Origin: a virus
Direction: 5' to 3' (one strand)
Length of the DNA: 32,830 nt
IMG/VR virus record: IMGVR_UViG_3300030329_003869
Coordinates: 1-32,830 of that record
Positions 28,299 through 32,830 of the stretch are shown one piece after another. Position 1 is the first letter of the stretch. Each line of letters begins with the position of its first letter. Position numbers and translations under genes: made by a program. Below the pieces are notes generated by a model. It was not told the origin of the DNA, ran no database searches, and was given only the letters and a program-made list of their open reading frames with translations.

Positions 28299-29687
28299 AT
28301 GCCAAGGAGAAAACAACCCGCATTAGCAGAGGCGGGTGCAACAGGACTAAACACGAGTAGAGACGGGAGGGTCCTTGAGGAATGGTTGCCGCAGCTATCA
28401 GGTAAGAAGGCGGTGCAGGTCTATAGAGAAATGGCTGACAATGATGCAAGCATCAGCGCGGCTATGTATTTGCTCGAGATGTTGGTGCGTCAGGTGGATT
28501 GGTCAATGGCATCATCGCAGCCAACAGAGTCAGCGGAGCAAGCAGCGGAATTCATAGAGAGTTGCATGGGCGACATGACCAACACTTGGGCAGACTTCAT
28601 TTCTGAGGTTATGACTATGTGTGTATTTGGTTGGTCCTTTTTTGAGATCAATTATAAATACCGAAGAGGCGACAGCGATAACCGCTATTTTAATAGCAAG
28701 TATAGCGATGGAAAGGTCGGCTGGAGGTCTTTAGCTGTGAGAGGCCAGGACAGTCTTGACCGCTGGGACCTAGATGAGGACGGGACAATCTTGGGGATGT
28801 GGCAGAGGCCAGCGCCCTCTTATCTGCTCAAATACATACCGATTGAAAAAGCATTGTTGTTTCGTATGCGCAGTCACAAGAACAACCCAGAAGGGAGGAG
28901 CCTTCTAAGGGGTGCATACAAAAGCTATTACTATTTAAAGAGAATCCAAAGCATTGAGGCTATCGGGGTTGAAAGGGACCTTGCAGGATTGCCTGTGATG
29001 CAGGTGCCTCCTGAGATAATGCACCCAAATGCCTCAAGTGCGCAGAAGGCTATCAGGACCAATATGGAAAATATGGTCCAGAAGATTAAGCGGGATGCCT
29101 ATGAGGGTGTCGTGCTTCCTTCTGAGACATCCCTAGACGGAACACCTACAGGTTATAAACTGTCTTTACTCGCAAGCGGGGGAAGGCGTCCGATCGATGT
29201 AGATGCAATTGTGAAGCGTTACGAGTCAAGAATCATGATGAGCTTCTTAAGTGAGATGCTCTTGCTTGGTCAAGACTCGGTTGGCTCCTGGGCTCTGGCT
29301 GACTCCAAGACCAACATTCTAGCGATGTCTATTGGTGCAATGCTTGATTCGGTTGTTGATGTAATAAACAGAAACGCAATCCCCAAGCTTTGCGCTTACA
29401 ATGGCATATCTGAGGAAGATTACCCGGTGCTTACACATGGGGATATGGAATCACCGGACCTTGCGCAGCTAGGCAGCTTTATTGCTCAGGCTACATCGTC
29501 AGGGGTGCTCGTACCTGATGAGAGTTTAGAACAGCATGTCAGGGAGATGGCAGGATTGCCCACAAAGGATGCCGGTGCTCCTAGTGTTCTGAGTTTAGGC
29601 GAAGGTGAGGGTGAATTTTTGCCCTTTGATATTCCGAATGTTGATGCGGTTGATGTTGATGTTGTCGATGGTGATTCTGGCGAGTAA
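28299..29687 (+). CDS. Portal protein (Mu gp29 / DUF935 type)
   Basis: A 462-residue protein matching the DUF935/Mu gp29 portal family. Clear stretches are MYLLEMLVRQVDWSM (about 60), VMTMCVFGWSFFEINYKYRR (about 105-125), WDLDEDGTILGMWQRPAP, KALLFRMRSHKNNPEGRSLL, RGAYKSYYYLKRIQSIEAIG and VERDLAGLPVMQVPPE. Twelve copies form the DNA gate at the head vertex. ATG 28299 has AAGGAG upstream and is preferred over the longer in-frame start at 28269. The C-terminus is acidic and Val/Asp-rich (DVDVVDGDSGE). The stop is followed by an 81-bp gap holding a promoter candidate. Confidence 0.9.
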   Translation: MPRRKQPALAEAGATGLNTSRDGRVLEEWLPQLSGKKAVQVYREMADNDASISAAMYLLEMLVRQVDWSMASSQPTESAEQAAEFIESCMGDMTNTWADFISEVMTMCVFGWSFFEINYKYRRGDSDNRYFNSKYSDGKVGWRSLAVRGQDSLDRWDLDEDGTILGMWQRPAPSYLLKYIPIEKALLFRMRSHKNNPEGRSLLRGAYKSYYYLKRIQSIEAIGVERDLAGLPVMQVPPEIMHPNASSAQKAIRTNMENMVQKIKRDAYEGVVLPSETSLDGTPTGYKLSLLASGGRRPIDVDAIVKRYESRIMMSFLSEMLLLGQDSVGSWALADSKTNILAMSIGAMLDSVVDVINRNAIPKLCAYNGISEEDYPVLTHGDMESPDLAQLGSFIAQATSSGVLVPDESLEQHVREMAGLPTKDAGAPSVLSLGEGEGEFLPFDIPNVDAVDVDVVDGDSGE

Positions 29688-29731
29688 AGACAGGTTGCAG
29701 ATCCAGATTACAGGTACTTGCAAAATTGCAC

Positions 29732-29761
29732 TTGAAAAAAAATATTGTTTCTGTGCATAAC
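29732..29761 (+). promoter_or_regulatory. Candidate sigma70-like promoter for head genes
   Basis: TTGAAA (29732-29737) and CATAAC (29756-29761), spaced 18 bases and with TG two bases before the -10, resemble a sigma70 promoter. The expected transcript start falls near 29768, almost at the ATG at 29769. It would drive protease, scaffold, decoration and capsid genes, which are needed in large amounts. Sequence match is moderate, so this is tentative. Confidence 0.4.
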
Positions 29762-29768
29762 GTAGACA

Positions 29769-30410
29769 ATGCCTTTTCCAGGTGAGCACTCTGCAAGACA
29801 GAAAAATCCTGACTTGTTTTTGGACGATACTTTTCAGAGGATGACAGAAGGGATGCCTGAGGGAGTTGCTTTAATTATGGGTCGGCTAAAATCCCGCGAT
29901 CAATTAGACGTTCAAAGCGTGCGCTTTCAATCTTCTTTGTGGACGCCTGCCAAGGCCAGAAAGTGGCTAGAGGGCGAAGATTACTCAATCGCCAACTTTG
30001 AAGAGGCAACGGAAAAGCGCTGGTCAATGTCAGTCCCAATCAGCAAACTGGCCAGCGAAGAAAAACTTGCTTTTGGATGGGCCTCTGTAGTTGCAGATGA
30101 ATCAGGGAATGCGGTTATTGATCATCAGGAAGACCGCATATCTATTCCTGAGCTTGAGAAGGCGGCGTATGAATATGTTCAAAGCAGCCGACAATCTACA
30201 GAGATGCACGACAAATTAGGGGTTGCAGAGCTTGTTGAGTCGTGCATGATTACGCCTGAGAAACGGAAAGCGATGGGGATGCCTGAGGGGATAACTGGCT
30301 GGTGGGTGGGTTTTCGTGTTGTTGACCCCAGCGTATGGAACAAGGTTAAGGATGGAACCTACAGCGAGTTTTCAATTGGTGGTTCCGCCAAGCGTAAGAA
30401 ATATGAATGA
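29769..30410 (+). CDS. XkdF-like head maturation protease
   Basis: A 213-residue protein resembling the XkdF serine protease family that cuts scaffold and capsid proteins in procapsids. Visible features are RFQSSLWTPAKARKWLEGED (53-72), LAFGWASVVADESGNAVIDH (100-119), His147 in TEMHDKLG, and Ser202 in TYSEFSIGGSAK, matching the usual His and Ser positions. ATG 29769 lacks a ribosome site; ATGs at 29841 and 29853 are in frame, each preceded by a purine-rich stretch but with almost no spacing. If the promoter above is right, the first ATG would make a leaderless transcript. The stop lies after the ATG of the scaffold gene (8-bp overlap). Confidence 0.82.
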   Translation: MPFPGEHSARQKNPDLFLDDTFQRMTEGMPEGVALIMGRLKSRDQLDVQSVRFQSSLWTPAKARKWLEGEDYSIANFEEATEKRWSMSVPISKLASEEKLAFGWASVVADESGNAVIDHQEDRISIPELEKAAYEYVQSSRQSTEMHDKLGVAELVESCMITPEKRKAMGMPEGITGWWVGFRVVDPSVWNKVKDGTYSEFSIGGSAKRKKYE

Positions 30411-31128
30411 TTTAGAAGATCTTAAAGTAAACGAGGTTGCCTTTGTGGACAAGGGTGCAGGGAAGGGAGTGAAGATCGCTCTCTTCAAACGTTTTGAAAA
30501 AGAGGAAACAAAAAAAATGAAAACACTTGAGGAGATTCTTGCAGCCTTGTCAGAGGACGATGCTGCAATTGTGTTACAAGCCCTAGAGGCAGCGGCGCAA
30601 AAAGAAGAAGCATCTGAAGAAGAAAAAGCTGAAGAAGAAAAACCGGAAGAAGAGGCGGCAAAGGCTGAAGAAGAAGACGAAGAAATGGAAAAGAGATTTT
30701 GCGTTTTGAAGTCTGAGAATGAAGCCATGCGTCAACGCATTGCCAAGATGGAAGAAGACCGTGAACGGGAATCATTCATCAAGCGTGCGGAATGCTTCCC
30801 AAATGTGCCAACCTTTAACACTGAAGAACTTGGTAATTTCTTGATGCAGATCAATAAAAACCTACCTGCTGAACTGGCAGAAAAGACGGAGCAAATGATT
30901 AAGTCGGTTAATGAGATCGTCTCTGACTCTGCTCTGTTGTCTGAGTTTGGCAAGTCAGGAGCAGGCACAACCGGAAACGGAAGTGCAATGCGGGTTGCGG
31001 AGTCAATGGCCGACGATATGATTGCTGGCGATTCTTCGCTTACAAAGGCTACGGCACTAAACAAGGTCTGGGAACAAAATCCCAAACTTCGAAACCAATA
31101 CAGAACAGAACGAAGAGGTAACAAATAA
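30403..31128 (+). CDS. Scaffold protein with XkdF-like N-terminal motif
   Basis: A 241-residue protein. The first 25 residues (LKVNEVAFVDKGAGKGVKIA) resemble a segment often found next to or fused with XkdF proteases. Residues 40-125 are a very acidic Glu/Ala coiled coil (EEILAALSEDDAAIVLQALE; EASEEEKAEEEKPEEEAAKA; SENEAMRQRIAKMEEDRERE), and the C-terminus is charged and helical. This composition fits a capsid scaffold that shapes the procapsid and is removed by the upstream protease. ATG 30403 overlaps the protease gene; the longer start at 30316 would run out of frame through it. The stop shares one base with the next ATG. Confidence 0.76.
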   Translation: MNDLEDLKVNEVAFVDKGAGKGVKIALFKRFEKEETKKMKTLEEILAALSEDDAAIVLQALEAAAQKEEASEEEKAEEEKPEEEAAKAEEEDEEMEKRFCVLKSENEAMRQRIAKMEEDRERESFIKRAECFPNVPTFNTEELGNFLMQINKNLPAELAEKTEQMIKSVNEIVSDSALLSEFGKSGAGTTGNGSAMRVAESMADDMIAGDSSLTKATALNKVWEQNPKLRNQYRTERRGNK

Positions 31129-31502
31129 TGGCATACTCAGAAAATAAAACAAGCATAACGCTGCCTGCGTCAACAGACTTATCCGGGAGTCAGTATTGTT
31201 TTGTTTCAATCAATACCGATGGACAGGTTGAATTAGCGGGCGATGACGGAAACGCAATTGGTATTTTACAAAACGCGCCCTCTGCCCAGGGGCAGTCGGC
31301 CGAGGTTTTGATTGCAGGCGTTAGCCGAATAAAGTCAGGGGTAACTGATTTTGACGCAGGCTATAACGCTGCCAGTGGAGCAAGCGGAAAAGGCAAGCGT
31401 AGCGATACCGCTGCATTTCGTCTTGGAATTATTATTGAGACAGCCAGTGCCGATGGCGAGTTAGGGACGATGGTGTTTAGCCCTAACGGTAAAGTAGCAT
31501 AG
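31128..31502 (+). CDS. Capsid decoration protein
   Basis: A 124-residue beta-rich protein just before the major capsid gene, in the place of head decoration proteins of lambda-like phages. Stretches such as SQYCFVSINTDGQVELAGDD, AIGILQNAPSAQGQSAEVLI and AGVSRIKSGVTDFDAGYN resemble the DUF2190-like decoration family, with its alternating short strands and Gly turns. Such proteins bind the capsid exterior at threefold or hexon sites and stabilise it. It has no signal or coiled coil. It is followed after 18 bases by the capsid gene with a strong ribosome site (GGAAGAGAGG upstream). Confidence 0.75.
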   Translation: MAYSENKTSITLPASTDLSGSQYCFVSINTDGQVELAGDDGNAIGILQNAPSAQGQSAEVLIAGVSRIKSGVTDFDAGYNAASGASGKGKRSDTAAFRLGIIIETASADGELGTMVFSPNGKVA

Positions 31503-31520
31503 GAAGAGAGGTAAGGAATA

Positions 31521-32492
31521 ATGAGTAACCCACTAGTTAATCAGGTGCATGTTGATGCTGCTTTATCGCAGATGTCTGTTGCCTATATTCAGAACGCAAA
31601 TAATTTTGTTGCACGTCGCATGATGCCGGTCTTGCCTGTTCAGTACCGTAGCGATAAATATTTTGTTTATGATCAAGGTGATTTTTTACGAGATGAAGCG
31701 CGAATGCGGGCAGCGGGCACAGAGTCAGCCGGTTCAGAATATGCGCTAACCACTGCGACCTATACTGCACAACGCTATGCGCTTCACAAGGATATTGCGG
31801 ACGAAATTCGCTTCAATGCAGATCCAGCGATCGACCCTGAACGGGATGCGGTTGAGTTTCTTGCGCAAAAGATGTTGATCCATGAAGACCGCAAATTTGC
31901 GCAGGACTTTATGAAGACTGGCGTTTGGGGCAGCGATAAACAGGGCGCGGGAAATGACTTTGCAAACTGGACTGTCAACACGACAGACATCATTGCTCAA
32001 GTCGATGCCTGGGGTGATATCATCCAAAAGGCCACCGGCAATCGTCCGAACAAGCTGCTTCTTAGCCGTGAGGTTTATGCGGTTGTGAAGAACAACAGCA
32101 CGATCTTAGAGTCTATCAAGTACACCCAAACAGGCGTGCTTACTCCTGACCTTCTTGCTGGCTTGCTTGGTGTCGATGAAGTTATTGTTGCCGATGGAAT
32201 CTACAATTCATCAGCAGCAGGAGCAGCAGCTTCTTACAAGTTTGCAGTAGGGGAAGATGCAGGCGTTACCAAGTCAGGTCTTTTGGCTTATGTAAACCCA
32301 AGCCCAAGCCTTTTGCAGCCGTCAGCCGGTTACACATTCTCTTGGAATCCTTATGCTGATGCTGCTGGTGGTGCTATCATTAAGTCTTTCTACATGGATC
32401 AGCTTGCTTCTGACCGTGTGGAGGCTGAAATGTACTGGGATCAAAAACTCGTAAGTTCAAGCTGCGGCTTGTTCTTTTACGACGCAGTATAA
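31521..32492 (+). CDS. Major capsid protein
   Basis: A 323-residue protein of the HK97 fold, the main shell subunit. Typical pieces are the N-terminal arm with FVARRMMPVLPVQYRSDKYF, the E-loop region GTESAGSEYALTTATYTAQR with HKDIADEIR, NRPNKLLLSREVYAVVKNNS in the P domain, and the C-terminal AYVNPSPSLLQPSAGYTFSW, with MYWDQKLVSSSCGLFFYDAV as the closing strand. The length is normal for capsids of roughly this genome size. AAGGA lies before the ATG (31521). It ends just before a strong terminator, which fits high-level expression of the head operon. Confidence 0.9.
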   Translation: MSNPLVNQVHVDAALSQMSVAYIQNANNFVARRMMPVLPVQYRSDKYFVYDQGDFLRDEARMRAAGTESAGSEYALTTATYTAQRYALHKDIADEIRFNADPAIDPERDAVEFLAQKMLIHEDRKFAQDFMKTGVWGSDKQGAGNDFANWTVNTTDIIAQVDAWGDIIQKATGNRPNKLLLSREVYAVVKNNSTILESIKYTQTGVLTPDLLAGLLGVDEVIVADGIYNSSAAGAAASYKFAVGEDAGVTKSGLLAYVNPSPSLLQPSAGYTFSWNPYADAAGGAIIKSFYMDQLASDRVEAEMYWDQKLVSSSCGLFFYDAV

Positions 32493-32498
32493 TTGATC

Positions 32499-32564
32499 TG
32501 TGCAGGCTCATCTTTTTTCCTCGCTTTCGTGAGGTTCTTTCGCCTGATGGGCCTGCACATTTTT
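32499..32564 (+). terminator. Rho-independent terminator with nested hairpin
   Basis: TGTGCAGGCTCATC (32499-32512) pairs with GATGGGCCTGCACA (32546-32559) over 14 positions with one G-T pair, and is followed at once by TTTTT (32560-32564). An inner stem CCTCGC-TTTC-GTGAGG (32519-32534) forms within the loop. This is a strong terminator after the major capsid gene. Read-through would still be needed for the tail genes unless another promoter serves them. Confidence 0.82.
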
Positions 32565-32583
32565 ATTCTTTCAGGGGTCTAAG

Positions 32584-32830
32584 ATGTCTTTTGCTTATTC
32601 TACAAGCCTAACCACAACCAAGGACAAGGTGCGGTTTAGGATAGGCGACACAGATTCAAACAGGCCTCTTCTTAGTGACGAAGAAATAAATGCGGTCATT
32701 GCCTCTAAGCCTTCCGTGCTTCCTGCAAGCATTGAATGTGTTGAAGCTATTCTTGCGAAGATAGCCCGTGATGTTGACCGCAATGCGGCTGGCATAACAA
32801 GTTCAAGATCGCAGGCATACAATCATTACC
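32584..32830 (+). CDS. Head-tail connector protein, N-terminal part (continues at base 3)
   Basis: The 5' part of the connector gene, with AGGGG seven bases before ATG 32584, running off the right edge in frame. It continues at base 3 of the window and ends at 284, giving 143 residues: MSFAYSTSLTTTKDKVRFRI, GDTDSNRPLLSDEEINAVIA and the helical rest. The opening (KDKVRFRIGDTDSNRPLLSD, then DEEI) is a typical start of phage head-tail connector proteins of the gp6 kind. It follows the terminator by 19 bases, so tail genes may depend on read-through or an undetected promoter. Confidence 0.8.
   Translation, partial: MSFAYSTSLTTTKDKVRFRIGDTDSNRPLLSDEEINAVIASKPSVLPASIECVEAILAKIARDVDRNAAGITSSRSQAYNHY
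32732..32830. repeat. Direct terminal repeat, right copy
   Basis: This is an exact copy of bases 1-99. The connector gene that starts at 32584 runs into this copy in frame and continues from base 3 at the left edge. No inverted repeats or cohesive-end signals are visible next to it. Confidence 0.95.

Noticed and set aside
30372-30728. Ser/Ala-rich - strand frame opposite the scaffold gene
   Set aside because: Poly-Ser is the antisense reading of the GAA/GAAGAA codons of the acidic scaffold coiled coil.

Overview
The window looks like one complete genome of a tailed phage with a long non-contractile tail (siphovirus type). The first 99 bases (1-99) are repeated exactly as the last 99 (32732-32830). 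The gene cut at the right edge continues in frame at the left edge, so the molecule closes into a circle with a unit of 32,731 bp. The 99-bp overlap is most simply an assembly overlap of a circular or circularly permuted genome. Almost every gene is on the + strand, tightly packed, often with ATGA/TAATG stop-start overlaps. I see no integrase, excisionase, CI-type repressor, tRNA or DNA polymerase, so a lytic phage that uses the host replisome is the likeliest reading. A Gram-negative host is suggested by a lysis cassette of M15 endopeptidase, small holin-like protein and spanin-like membrane proteins. The host species cannot be read from the sequence.

Layout on the circle, starting at packaging: small and large terminase (25603-27301), a small Cys-rich protein, an SPP1 gp7/Mu F-like minor head protein, a DUF935-type portal, an XkdF-like protease, scaffold, decoration protein and major capsid protein (to 32492). 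A strong structured terminator follows (32499-32564). Next come the head-tail connector (32584 through the junction to 284), neck and tail-terminator proteins, tail tube, tail chaperones G and GT (made by a -1 frameshift on an A9 run), tape measure, distal tail and tail-tip proteins, and a set of fibre or receptor-binding candidates including two tandem LamG proteins (8750-12960). The lysis cassette is at 13195-14432. A Cro/CI-type HTH protein, a metallophosphoesterase and several small proteins follow (14436-16669). A single - strand gene (16670-16939) faces the early genes across a 152-bp region rich in short dyad repeats (16940-17091), the best candidate for the transcriptional control region.

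The early/replication module (17092-23800) has several unknown small proteins, a Sak4-like RecA-fold ATPase, SSB, a RusA-type resolvase fused to a LexA-like winged helix, a lambda O-like initiator gene carrying five 21-bp iterons followed by a 53-nt G-free tract (probable origin), and a possible loader. It is followed by a ParB-domain/DNA methyltransferase fusion (23961-25613). About 230 bp upstream of that fusion, inside a small gene, lies a 16-mer matching the bacterial parS centromere at 15 of 16 positions.

The points most worth a second look are the parS-like site next to a ParB-fold methyltransferase, the origin embedded in the initiator gene, the RusA-LexA fusion, the large hairpin leader before the Sak4-like gene, the hydrophobic micro-ORF nested in a lipoprotein-like gene, and the frameshift in the tail chaperone.
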